The translations under genes and the position numbers were made by a program. This document shows positions 23,987 to 32,059 of a stretch of 64,000 nt of DNA, in pieces (the stretch's first letter is position 1; each line of letters begins with the position of its first letter). Source of the DNA: Paenarthrobacter aurescens TC1 (GTDB lineage Bacteria > Actinomycetota > Actinomycetes > Actinomycetales > Micrococcaceae); NCBI GenBank assembly GCA_000014925.1, contig CP000474.1, forward strand, positions 620,001 through 684,000, given 5' to 3'. The notes under the pieces were generated by a model. That model saw nothing but the letters and a program-made list of their open reading frames with translations, made no database searches and had not been told where the DNA came from.

Positions 23987-25401
23987 GCGCCACCAAGCCC
24001 CACCGGCTGGTCCCCGCTGATTCACGGATCGAGAAACTGGAGCGGCACGTCCAGGCTCTCATGCAGGAGCTCCACCAAGCACGCTATGAACAGCGCCGAG
24101 ATGCCCTCACAGACGCCCTCACCGGGCTCGGCAACCGCCAGGCGCTGGTCAATTCCTTCATCGAAGCCCAGGACGCCGCGGCCAAAGGCGCCGTCCCGCC
24201 GGCACTCCTCTTGGTGAACCTGGACGGCTTCAAAGCACTGAAGAACTCCGCCGGCCATGCCGCCTCGGACCAGATTCTGGTCACCGTCGCCATGCGCATC
24301 CGGTCGGCAGTCCGGGAGAACGACGTCGTCACCCGCTTGGGCGGCGACGAATTCGCCGTGCTGTTGCCCGCCACCCCGCAAAACCGGGCCACCGCCGTCG
24401 GAAACCGCATCCTGGCAGCGCTGGAACCGAACATCGACCTCGGGAACAACAGCATCCGCTGCGGCGCAAGCGTCGGCCTGCGTACCGCGGAACCGCATCA
24501 CAGCATCGAGGACATTCTCCAAGAGGCCGATCTGGCCATGGAAGATTCCAAAAACGAGGGCAGGAACAAGCTGAAGGTGTTCGATCCCGCAACCCTGCAT
24601 GCGCAGCTGCTCCAGCGGCAGATAGTGGGGGAACTCCGCGAAGCCATCCGTGCAGACCAGCTGGTCCTCTACTACCAGCCGATCGTGGAGCTCTCCACCG
24701 GCAGGATCGAAGGCTGCGAAGCTCTGGTCCGATGGAACCACCCCGTGCACGGCCTGATCATGCCGGACCAGTTCATTCCCATAGCTGAGGCGACCGGCCT
24801 CATTGCGGAACTGGGCAGGTGGGTCCTGCGCACGGCCGTGCGTCAGTTGCGGCGTTGGCGGGACCATCCTGTCACTGCACAGCAGGACTTCTCCATGAGG
24901 ATCAATGCCTCGGCCGCGGACCTTCAAAGCCTGGAGTTCGTGGACGCTGTCAGTGCGGCCTTGGCGGAGGAGCACCTGGCCCCGGATTCACTGGTGCTGG
25001 AGCTGACTGAGAGCGCCATCATCCAGAACAACGAGCTGGACCGTTACACACTGGCGAGTCTGCACAGGCTAGGTGTCGGACTTGAGATCGACGACTTCGG
25101 CGCCGGCTACTCGTCCATGGGCTACCTGCGGAAACTGCCCGTGGACCGGGTGAAAGTGGATCGGCAATTCGTGAAGGACTTGGGGAAAGATCCTTCCCAG
25201 CTGGGCTTCCTGGCCGCCATCCAGCACGTCATCCATTCTTGTGGTTTGGAGGGCGTTTGGGAGGGAATCGAGACCGCCGAACAGGCAGAGGCACTTCGGA
25301 GCATCGGCTGCGCGAGCGGCCAAGGGTATTACTTTGGCAGGCCGTTGCCGGAGGCGGAGTTCACTGAACAGTTGTCGCGGCTGCGGACCTGGCCGGGGTA
25401 A
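23983..25401 (+). CDS. GGDEF-EAL bifunctional c-di-GMP protein
   Basis: About 472 residues, no membrane segment. A short coiled coil (residues 12-35) leads to a GGDEF domain with RENDVVTRLGGDEF (RxxD I-site and active site both intact) and an EAL domain with EALVRWNHP, ELTESAI, IDDFGAGYSS, KVDRQFV and EGIETAEQAEAL, which carry the metal- and substrate-binding residues of active phosphodiesterases. GTG 23983 overlaps the preceding stop. Synthesis and degradation are both possible; the net direction is unknown. Confidence 0.88.
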   Translation: MSATKPHRLVPADSRIEKLERHVQALMQELHQARYEQRRDALTDALTGLGNRQALVNSFIEAQDAAAKGAVPPALLLVNLDGFKALKNSAGHAASDQILVTVAMRIRSAVRENDVVTRLGGDEFAVLLPATPQNRATAVGNRILAALEPNIDLGNNSIRCGASVGLRTAEPHHSIEDILQEADLAMEDSKNEGRNKLKVFDPATLHAQLLQRQIVGELREAIRADQLVLYYQPIVELSTGRIEGCEALVRWNHPVHGLIMPDQFIPIAEATGLIAELGRWVLRTAVRQLRRWRDHPVTAQQDFSMRINASAADLQSLEFVDAVSAALAEEHLAPDSLVLELTESAIIQNNELDRYTLASLHRLGVGLEIDDFGAGYSSMGYLRKLPVDRVKVDRQFVKDLGKDPSQLGFLAAIQHVIHSCGLEGVWEGIETAEQAEALRSIGCASGQGYYFGRPLPEAEFTEQLSRLRTWPG

Positions 25402-25416
25402 ACCCTGTGAGACAGC

Positions 25417-25462
25417 AAAAGGCCCCTGCACACGTCCTGGCGGACGCTCGCAGGGGCCTTTT
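25417..25462. terminator. Bidirectional terminator between c-di-GMP operon and purL
   Basis: AAAAGGCCCCTGC (25417-25429) pairs with GCAGGGGCCTTTT (25450-25462), a perfect 13-bp stem with A and T ends that works for both convergent operons. Confidence 0.92.
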
Positions 25463-25475
25463 GGCTTAGTTGTTC

Positions 25476-27785
25476 TTAACCGAAGTACTTGGGCAGGGTG
25501 GCTTCGTGTGCTTCGCGGAGAGCGTCCAAGGAGAGCTCGTCCACGCCGTTGATCTCCAGCTTTCCACCGGCAGCGTCAACAACGCCGATCCGGAGGTGGG
25601 CGAAGCCGCGGGCCGTGCACATGTCCTTGAAGCGGACTTCCTCGGAGCGCGGCACGGACACGATTGCACGGGCCTGGGACTCGGAGAAGAGGGCGGTGAA
25701 CAGGTCCACGCCGTCGCGCTCCATGAGTTCCTCAAGGGCGATGCGGGCGCCCACGCCGTAGCGCAGCGAGGACTCAACCAAGGCAGCCGCGAGGCCACCT
25801 TCGGAGAGGTCGTGTGCTGCGTCAACCATGCCGTCGCGGGAAGCGTTGATCAGGATCTCGCCCAATGCGCGCTCAGCTGCGAGGTCCACCTTCGGCGGCA
25901 AGCCACCAAGGTGTCCGCGCAGGTTGGACCATTCCGAACCGTCCAGCTCTGCTGCGGTGGTGCCCAGCAGGTAGATGGCCTGGCCGTCCTCGCGCCAGCC
26001 TGACGGCGTGCGGCGGGCGACGTCGTCGAGCTTGCCCAGGACAGCCACCACGGGGGAGGGGTGGATCGGCGTGGTGCCGGTCTGGTTGTACAGCGATACG
26101 TTACCGCCGGTGACCGGGATGCCGAGCTCCATACAGGCGTCGGACAGGCCACGGATGGCTTCGGCCAGCTGCCACATGACATCCGGATCTTCCGGTGAAC
26201 CGAAGTTCAGGCAGTCGCTGACGGCCATCGGAACAGCGCCGGAGGTGGCAACGTTGCGGTAGGCCTCGGCCAGCGCGAGCTGTGCACCCTGGTAGGGCTC
26301 CAGGTAGGTGTAGCGGCCGTTGGCGTCAGTGGCCAGGGCAACGCCCAGGCCGGTTTCCTCGTCAACGCGGACCACGCCGGCATCGTCCGGGAAGGCCATG
26401 GCAGTGTTGCCGCCAACATAGCGGTCGTACTGCTTGGTGATCCAGGCTTTGCTGCACATGTTCGGCGATGCCACGAGCTCGGTGACGGCCGCAGCCAGCT
26501 CGGTGGGAGCCGACGGACGGCCTGCGTCTTCAACAGATCCGGTGAAGGAGTTGGCCTGAACCGAGTCCTGCCACTCCGGGCGGGCGAACGGACGGTCGTA
26601 GACCGGGCCGTCGTGCGCAACGGTGCGGGGATCGACGTCGACGATTACTTCGCCTTCCCAGGTGATGATGAGGCGACCGGTATCGGTGACCTCACCCAAC
26701 CAGGAGTACTCCACAGCCCACTTGTCCATCACAGCTTCGAACGCTGCGATGTTCTCCGGGGTGACCACGGCCATCATGCGTTCCTGAGATTCGGACATGA
26801 GGATCTCACCCGGGGTCAGCGTGGGATCGCGCAGCAGGACCGAGGTCAGCTCCACCTCCATGCCGCCGTCGCCGTTGGAGGCGAGCTCGGACGTGGCGCA
26901 GGAGATGCCTGCAGCGCCGAGGTCCTGGATGCCTTCAACCAGCGAGCCCTTGAAGAGCTCCAGGCAGCACTCGATGAGGACCTTCTCTGCGAAGGGGTCG
27001 CCCACCTGGACGGCCGGACGCTTGGACGGCTTGGTGTCGTCGAAGGACTCGGAAGCGAGCACCGAGGCACCGCCGATTCCGTCGCCACCGGTGCGCGCGC
27101 CGAACAGGACAACCTTGTTGCCCTTGCCGGAGGCGTTGGCCAGGCGGATGTCCTCGTGGCGCATGACGCCCACTGCCAGTGCGTTCACCAGCGGGTTGCC
27201 CTGGTAGACGGAGTCGAAGACCATTTCGCCGCCGATGTTCGGCAGGCCGAGGCAGTTGCCGTAGCCGCCGATGCCGGCAACAGCACCATGCATGACGCGG
27301 GCGGTGTCCGGGTGGTCGATCGCACCGAAGCGCAACGGGTCCATCACGGCGACCGGGCGGGCACCCATGGAAATGATGTCGCGGACAATACCGCCGATGC
27401 CGGTAGCGGCACCCTGGTACGGCTCAACGAACGACGGCGAGTTGTGCGACTCGATCTTGAACGTTACGGCCCAGCCGTCGCCCAGGTTGGTGACGCCGGC
27501 GTTCTCGCCGATGCCAACCAGCATGTCCTTCTTCATTTCCTCGGTGACCTTCTCGCCGAACTGGCGAAGGTGGTTCTTGGAGGACTTGTAGGAGCAGTGC
27601 TCGCTCCACATGACGGAGTACATGGCCAGCTCGGCACCGGTGGGGCGGCGGCCAAGGACCTTGACGATCTCGTCGAATTCGTTCTGCTTCAAGCCGAGCT
27701 CGGCCCACGGGAGTTCCGTGTCCGGGGTCTTGGCAGCGTGCTCAACGGTATCGATGTTGAACTTCTTGGTGGTTTCCGTGGTCAC
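25476..27785 (-). CDS. purL: Phosphoribosylformylglycinamidine synthase subunit PurL
   Basis: 769 residues, the small-type PurL of the three-protein FGAM synthase. [22 protein letters not shown] near the N-terminus and [36 protein letters not shown] are diagnostic. It converts FGAR, ATP and glutamine-derived ammonia to FGAM in purine synthesis, in complex with PurQ and PurS. GTG start at 27785 overlaps the purQ stop by GTGA. Confidence 0.97.
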   Translation of the reverse strand: MTTETTKKFNIDTVEHAAKTPDTELPWAELGLKQNEFDEIVKVLGRRPTGAELAMYSVMWSEHCSYKSSKNHLRQFGEKVTEEMKKDMLVGIGENAGVTNLGDGWAVTFKIESHNSPSFVEPYQGAATGIGGIVRDIISMGARPVAVMDPLRFGAIDHPDTARVMHGAVAGIGGYGNCLGLPNIGGEMVFDSVYQGNPLVNALAVGVMRHEDIRLANASGKGNKVVLFGARTGGDGIGGASVLASESFDDTKPSKRPAVQVGDPFAEKVLIECCLELFKGSLVEGIQDLGAAGISCATSELASNGDGGMEVELTSVLLRDPTLTPGEILMSESQERMMAVVTPENIAAFEAVMDKWAVEYSWLGEVTDTGRLIITWEGEVIVDVDPRTVAHDGPVYDRPFARPEWQDSVQANSFTGSVEDAGRPSAPTELAAAVTELVASPNMCSKAWITKQYDRYVGGNTAMAFPDDAGVVRVDEETGLGVALATDANGRYTYLEPYQGAQLALAEAYRNVATSGAVPMAVSDCLNFGSPEDPDVMWQLAEAIRGLSDACMELGIPVTGGNVSLYNQTGTTPIHPSPVVAVLGKLDDVARRTPSGWREDGQAIYLLGTTAAELDGSEWSNLRGHLGGLPPKVDLAAERALGEILINASRDGMVDAAHDLSEGGLAAALVESSLRYGVGARIALEELMERDGVDLFTALFSESQARAIVSVPRSEEVRFKDMCTARGFAHLRIGVVDAAGGKLEINGVDELSLDALREAHEATLPKYFG

Positions 27786-28552
27786 TTGTCGCCTCCCACA
27801 ATCTTGGTCAGTACGGAGGTGAAGAAGCCCAGGCCGTCGGTGTCGCGGGGCGCGCCATCAAGGGACTCCGGGCCGAAGCCGGTCTCCACTGCGTGCTCGG
27901 GGTGCGGCATGAGGCCCACTACGTTGCCGGCCGCGTTGGAGATGCCCGCGATGTCGCGGCGGGAGCCGTTCGGGTTGAAGCCCACGTAGCGGAACACCAC
28001 GCGACCCTCAGCCTCAAGGGCGTCCAACGTCTTCTCGTCGGCGATGTACTGGCCGTCCTGGTTCTTCAGCGGCACAACGATCTCCTGGCCATCCGTGTAG
28101 TCCACAGTCCAGGCAGTGTTGGCGTTTTCCACGCGCAGTGTCTGGTCCCGGCAGATGAACTTCAGGTGGTCGTTCTTGATCATGGAACCGGGCAGCAGGT
28201 GCGACTCGGTCAGGATCTGGAAACCATTGCAAATACCCAAAACCGGGAGCTTGGCGTCGGAGTTCGCGGCGTCAATGATCTTGGACATCAACGGAGCGAA
28301 CCGCGAGATGGCGCCGGCGCGGAGGTAGTCACCGTAGGAGAAACCGCCGGGGATGATGACTGCGTCAACATCGCCGAGTTCGGTGTCTGCATGCCAGAGC
28401 GAAACAGCGGTGCCGCCTGCAAGACGCACTGCACGTGCGGCGTCGCGGTCGTCAAGGGTGCCGGGGAAGGTGACGACGCCGATCTTGGCGCCGGCCAAGC
28501 GGGGTTCTGCGGCGACGGCCACAGCCTCGCCAATCAGGGGAATCGACGTCAT
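27782..28552 (-). CDS. purQ: Phosphoribosylformylglycinamidine synthase subunit PurQ
   Basis: About 256 residues, class I glutamine amidotransferase providing ammonia to Pur[21 protein letters not shown] begins the domain; nucleophile Cys lies in [15 protein letters not shown] and the His/Glu pair in [10 protein letters not shown]. Start: ATG 28552, one base after the purS stop; the N-terminal extension of about 22 residues before KIGVV is slightly longer than usual. An in-frame codon further upstream would lie inside purS. Confidence 0.95.
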   Translation of the reverse strand: MTSIPLIGEAVAVAAEPRLAGAKIGVVTFPGTLDDRDAARAVRLAGGTAVSLWHADTELGDVDAVIIPGGFSYGDYLRAGAISRFAPLMSKIIDAANSDAKLPVLGICNGFQILTESHLLPGSMIKNDHLKFICRDQTLRVENANTAWTVDYTDGQEIVVPLKNQDGQYIADEKTLDALEAEGRVVFRYVGFNPNGSRRDIAGISNAAGNVVGLMPHPEHAVETGFGPESLDGAPRDTDGLGFFTSVLTKIVGGDK

Positions 28553-28553
28553 A

Positions 28554-28805
28554 TCAGGCCTCGACGACCTCGACGTTGACAACATCCTCGATCACCGGGT
28601 TGGACAGGAGAGTCTCAGCAGCTTCACGGGCCTGAGCCAGGATAGCGTCGGTCACCTCGCCGTCGACGGTCAGTTCGAAGCGCTTGCCCTGGCGGACTGC
28701 GCTGAAGCTGTTGAAGCCGAGGCGGGGCAGAGCACCCACGATGGCCTTCCCCTGGGGGTCCAGAATCTCGGGCTTGGGCATGACGTCAACGACGATCCGG
28801 GGCAT
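28554..28805 (-). CDS. purS: Phosphoribosylformylglycinamidine synthase subunit PurS
   Basis: 83 residues, starting [21 protein letters not shown], with [17 protein letters not shown] and the C-terminal [18 protein letters not shown]. PurS bridges PurL and PurQ. ATG 28805 has AGGAG about 7 bp upstream, which fixes the start; the longer open frame to 28889 lacks PurS homology. First gene of the purSQL operon. Confidence 0.95.
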   Translation of the reverse strand: MPRIVVDVMPKPEILDPQGKAIVGALPRLGFNSFSAVRQGKRFELTVDGEVTDAILAQAREAAETLLSNPVIEDVVNVEVVEA

Positions 28806-29110
28806 CCGGTAACTCCTGTGCGTGAGTTGGGTGAACCTTAAATAAGGCTGCCGCGGAGGTGCCGTCTCACGCCGTTCAGCCGCATTCAAACAGCGTTATG
28901 AACACAGGTAAAACACGGTTGTGAACTGCAATGTTTGAACGGCATGGGGGGCGCTCCGCGAGCTTGCACACCCATTCTACCGGGAGCGGCGCGCATACCC
29001 TATTCAGCCGGATTGCGCGAGGACACCCCGCCGCGGCGGGGGAAAAAGCCTCAATTGACGGCTCGACGGCGGCACTTTCCCTGCGTGGCGGGCGTCACTA
29101 GGATTGCGGC
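28806..29110. other. Intergenic stretch upstream of purS and the 29111 gene
   Basis: This 305-bp gap has no convincing ORF. GCCGTTCA (28871-28878) and TGAACGGC (28936-28943) form an inverted repeat around an AT-richer core (about 28885-28935) that probably contains the purSQL promoter. No riboswitch fold is obvious. Confidence 0.4.
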
Positions 29111-29293
29111 ATGGCTGAGAAACCGAAATCGATGGTGCTGGGCGTTGTGGCCGCAGCCGTTTTTGCAGGTCTGGGCCGAATGGTCATCCAAAAGATCATG
29201 GCTGACCGGGCGGCACGGGAGCATCGCGTCACCGCGCCCTTGGATAAGGAAACGCGAGCCAAAATCAGCGACGCCCTGCGCACCCCAAAGTAA
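29111..29293 (+). CDS. Small membrane-associated protein (60 aa)
   Basis: 60 residues: one hydrophobic stretch at about 8-27 (MVLGVVAAAVFAGLGRMVIQ) and a charged tail (KIMADRAAREHRVTAPLDKETRAKISDALRTPK). ATG follows AGGA by about 6 bases. A short single-pass protein of unknown role; the opposite-strand frames here look like shadows. Confidence 0.55.
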   Translation: MAEKPKSMVLGVVAAAVFAGLGRMVIQKIMADRAAREHRVTAPLDKETRAKISDALRTPK

Positions 29294-29457
29294 GCAGGAC
29301 CTAAGCTCCGAATGGCTGTTTTCCGGCGGAATGGCGCGGATTAGGGCACATACAAATGCGCTATTCAAAGCGGTTAAAAGGCGTGGTTTCGGCGTAGTTT
29401 GGAAGTACACCAGGGGTAAAGCCCCGGTACCTTTCAGGACCCACACCAGGAGGAACA

Positions 29458-29748
29458 ATGACCGAACACATTGCCGAAGTATCCGCCTGTAGCGTTGGCA
29501 CGTGCGGATTCAACCACAACGGATGCACCGCATTCGGAATCACCATCGGTGGCAGCCAGGACCACGCCTCCTGCGCTACGTTCATTGACACGAATGCCAT
29601 GGGTGGCCTTCCCAAGGTTCTTGCCCACGTTGGCGCTTGCCAGCGCTCCGAATGCGTCCACAACAACAACCTCATGTGCGAAGCACACGACGTCAAGGTT
29701 GGCCCCGGCCGTGAGGCCGCCGACTGCCTGACGTACGAGCACGCCTGA
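29458..29748 (+). CDS. DUF1540 cysteine-rich protein
   Basis: 96 residues with two DUF1540 modules, each with spaced Cys residues (VSACSVGTCGFNHNGCTAFGI ... CATF; GACQRSECVHNNNLMCEAHDV ... DCLTY), suggesting zinc or other metal binding. ATG at 29458 follows AGGAGGAACA, a strong SD. Monocistronic, ended by the terminator at 29764-29801. Function unknown; DUF1540 proteins are small, abundant and often stress- or sporulation-linked. Confidence 0.9.
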   Translation: MTEHIAEVSACSVGTCGFNHNGCTAFGITIGGSQDHASCATFIDTNAMGGLPKVLAHVGACQRSECVHNNNLMCEAHDVKVGPGREAADCLTYEHA

Positions 29749-29763
29749 TATTTACTGACGACC

Positions 29764-29801
29764 AAAAGGGTCCCCGCCTCGGTTGAGGCGGGGACCCTTT
29801 T
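29764..29801. terminator. Bidirectional terminator
   Basis: AAAAGGGTCCCCGCCTC (29764-29780) pairs with GAGGCGGGGACCCTTTT (29785-29801), a perfect 17-bp stem with a 4-nt loop, between the convergent DUF1540 and manganese catalase genes. Confidence 0.95.
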
Positions 29802-29808
29802 GTGTCCG

Positions 29809-30777
29809 CTATTTCTTCTTGGTTGCCGCAGGCTTGGCTTCCTTGGGGCTATCGGCTTCCTTCATTTCCTGCTCTGCCGTGGCCTGGATCAAGGCCAGCA
29901 GCTCCGGGTCCAGGCCGGGAGCAAACTCTTCCTTGCGTTCCGGAGAAATGGTGATCGGGAATCCTTCGGGCATGACGTCCGTGCTCAGCTCGGTGCCGTC
30001 ATTGGAGGGCGACGCTCCGCGGTAGAGCTTCCCTGCTTCGCTGAGGTTGTCGGCGCTGAAGGTGTACTGGATGCTCTGGAGACCCTTGTCCAGCAGCTTC
30101 TTCACCTCGGGGAACTGCTCCGCGTTGGTCTTTGGGATGGGGAGGACCTTGCCCCAGTTCACGCCCAGGCTCTCCAAGGCCTTGGCGTAAGCATTCTCGT
30201 GGGCTTGGTCGCGAACGATCAGGTACGCGATGGTGGAGCGCGCCGTCTTGTTTTCCGTCATCTCGTAGATACGGCACTTCTGGAGCCTGCCCGTTGACTC
30301 AAGCATCAGGTTGTAGAGCAGGTCCAGCACCAGGTTGCCACTGTTGTAGACGTAGGATCCGCTCCACGGATTGCCCGCGGCGTCCACGGGCAGGGCACCC
30401 TGGGCACCCACCAGATAGTGGTGGATGTTGCTGGTGTCCAGCGCGATCTTCAGTGGAGTGGCTCCGCCGGCACCCGGCTGGTCCACAGGATCGGACTTTT
30501 TCCCCTGGTAGCGCGGCGAGCCGTCCAAGAGCTGGGAAATGGTGGTTCCAATGAGCTCCACATGGCTGATCTCCTCAGTGCCGATGCCCTGGAGGAGGTC
30601 CTTGTAGGGCTTCGAGGCGGCGTCGCCCCGGAAGTTCATGCTTTGGAAGAGGTACTGCATCATGGTGCGCATCTCGCCGAATTGTCCGCCGAGGCCTTCC
30701 TGGAGGGCGTTGGCGGCTGCGGGATCTGGCTCGTCTGCAGCGATTTCATTGATGAGAAGCTGGGTGTGCAGGTACAT
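29809..30777 (-). CDS. Manganese catalase
   Basis: About 322 residues of the Mn-catalase (ferritin-like) family: MYLHTQLLINEIAADEPDP, MMQYLFQSMNFRGDA, GIGTEEISHVELIGTTISQLL and RDQAHENAYAKALESLGVNWG supply the Glu/His ligands of the dimanganese centre. It dismutates hydrogen peroxide without haem. ATG 30777 is preceded by GAGGAAA; a GTG at 30789 is part of that SD. A Lys/Ala tail ends the protein. Motif TAAGCATGCTTA lies 73 bp upstream. Confidence 0.92.
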   Translation of the reverse strand: MYLHTQLLINEIAADEPDPAAANALQEGLGGQFGEMRTMMQYLFQSMNFRGDAASKPYKDLLQGIGTEEISHVELIGTTISQLLDGSPRYQGKKSDPVDQPGAGGATPLKIALDTSNIHHYLVGAQGALPVDAAGNPWSGSYVYNSGNLVLDLLYNLMLESTGRLQKCRIYEMTENKTARSTIAYLIVRDQAHENAYAKALESLGVNWGKVLPIPKTNAEQFPEVKKLLDKGLQSIQYTFSADNLSEAGKLYRGASPSNDGTELSTDVMPEGFPITISPERKEEFAPGLDPELLALIQATAEQEMKEADSPKEAKPAATKKK

Positions 30778-30849
30778 ACGTTTCCTCACGTTGTCTCATG
30801 CTATGCGTGGGATGGAAACCCTCTGCTGGCCACCCCGGAATCATTACAA

Positions 30850-30861
30850 TAAGCATGCTTA
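30850..30861. promoter_or_regulatory. TAAGCATGCTTA palindrome upstream of Mn-catalase
   Basis: A perfect 12-bp palindrome 73 bp before the catalase ATG. Its AGCATGCTTA core recurs at 53788-53797, upstream of the LapA-like gene, and nowhere else that I saw in the window. This suggests a shared, possibly stress-responsive, factor. Confidence 0.5.
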
Positions 30862-30902
30862 CTATTTCAATGCAAGGAATTCCGTGAGGAATTGGGGATT
30901 GC

Positions 30903-31850
30903 TTAGCCCGCAACTTTGTTGGTTAGTGGCTTGCCGTCCCTCAGTGCGGAGATGTTGGCTGTGACCAGCTTGGCCGACCCCTTGGGGCGGTTGCCTGCCA
31001 CATGGGGAGTGATGATCAGGTTGGGGGCGCTCCAAAGTTTGGAATCGGCGGGCAGCGGCTCGTCCTTGGTGACGTCCAGGGCGGCCGCCCGCAGCCTGCC
31101 CTCTTCCAGTGCGGCAATCAAGGCCTCTTCGTCAACGGTGGCTCCACGGCCAACGTTCACGAAGACTGCGCTGGCCGGGAGGCTGCGGAGGATTTCTTCG
31201 TTCAGGGCATCCGCGGTGTCCTGAGTGGCCGGCAGGATGGAGACCAGGACGTCCGTGGTGCGCAGGACATCGGGGAATTCGTCCTCGGCCACCACCGGGA
31301 AGCCATAGCGCTCGCCCTTGGAGCTGGCGACGCCGGTGACCTTTGCACCCAGTGCGGCCAGCAGGGGAGCGAGCCGCCCGGCAATTGAACCGAAGCCCCA
31401 AATGGTGACCTTGGCGCCGTCGAGCGTGTAAAGGTACTCGGTGTCAGGCACGGACTGGGCTGCGTTATATGCCTGGTTCCAGGACGAGGCCTTCTGGGAC
31501 TCCATCAGCTGGTCCAGGCGGCGCACTGTGGCCAGAATCAGGGCAAGTGCGTGTTCGGCGACGGGGCCGTCGTGCAGTGAGCGGCCGGACGTGATGGCCA
31601 CGTTGTCCGCGAAGCCCGCTGCCAGCACTGAATCCGGGCCCGCTGCGAGCGTCTGCACCAACCTGAGGGCGGACATTTCCTTAGCGGCGTCGGACAAGTT
31701 CTCCGAGGTGTTCCGCCACACCACCAGCACCTCAGCGTCACGGTGTTCGCTGGGGACGGGCTTGTCCACCGCGTAAACCACCACATCGTCACCCGCGGCA
31801 ACCAGATGGGCGAGGTCCAGTTCGATGGTGTCCGGGACGAGGATTTTCAC
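30903..31850 (-). CDS. D-isomer-specific 2-hydroxyacid dehydrogenase
   Basis: About 315 residues. The NAD-binding Rossmann loop is AKVTIWGFGSIAGRLAPLLAALGAKVTG. Catalytic motifs follow: VFVNVGRGATVDEEALIAALEEGRLRAAALDVTKDEPLP (Arg and Glu) and LIITPHVAGNRP (His). The substrate is a 2-keto/2-hydroxy acid, such as glyoxylate or hydroxypyruvate; it cannot be fixed from sequence. Start: GTG 31850 (MKILVPDTIEL) has GGAG 6-7 bp upstream; ATG 31934 would add 28 residues outside the fold. Confidence 0.85.
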   Translation of the reverse strand: MKILVPDTIELDLAHLVAAGDDVVVYAVDKPVPSEHRDAEVLVVWRNTSENLSDAAKEMSALRLVQTLAAGPDSVLAAGFADNVAITSGRSLHDGPVAEHALALILATVRRLDQLMESQKASSWNQAYNAAQSVPDTEYLYTLDGAKVTIWGFGSIAGRLAPLLAALGAKVTGVASSKGERYGFPVVAEDEFPDVLRTTDVLVSILPATQDTADALNEEILRSLPASAVFVNVGRGATVDEEALIAALEEGRLRAAALDVTKDEPLPADSKLWSAPNLIITPHVAGNRPKGSAKLVTANISALRDGKPLTNKVAG

Positions 31851-32059
31851 GGGGGCTCCAAGGGTAAATGTGGCGGGTGTTTGCGCTCTCGAGGCTATCG
31901 CTTCACCAGGCTCGGAGAGGCTACTGCGATTCATCTCTAGCAATGTGACGACTGACACCCTATGGTTGTAGGACGTTCGACGTGGCACGTAACACAAGTA
32001 GTCTGCACGTCGTCGTTTCGCATCCTCCCGCTCGAAGCAGTTTCGAAAGGACATCGGAT

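Noticed and set aside
26613..27989. 458-aa open frame on the plus strand opposite purL and purQ
   Set aside because: It is the complement shadow of highly conserved purL and purQ in high-GC DNA, has no RBS or recognisable domain.
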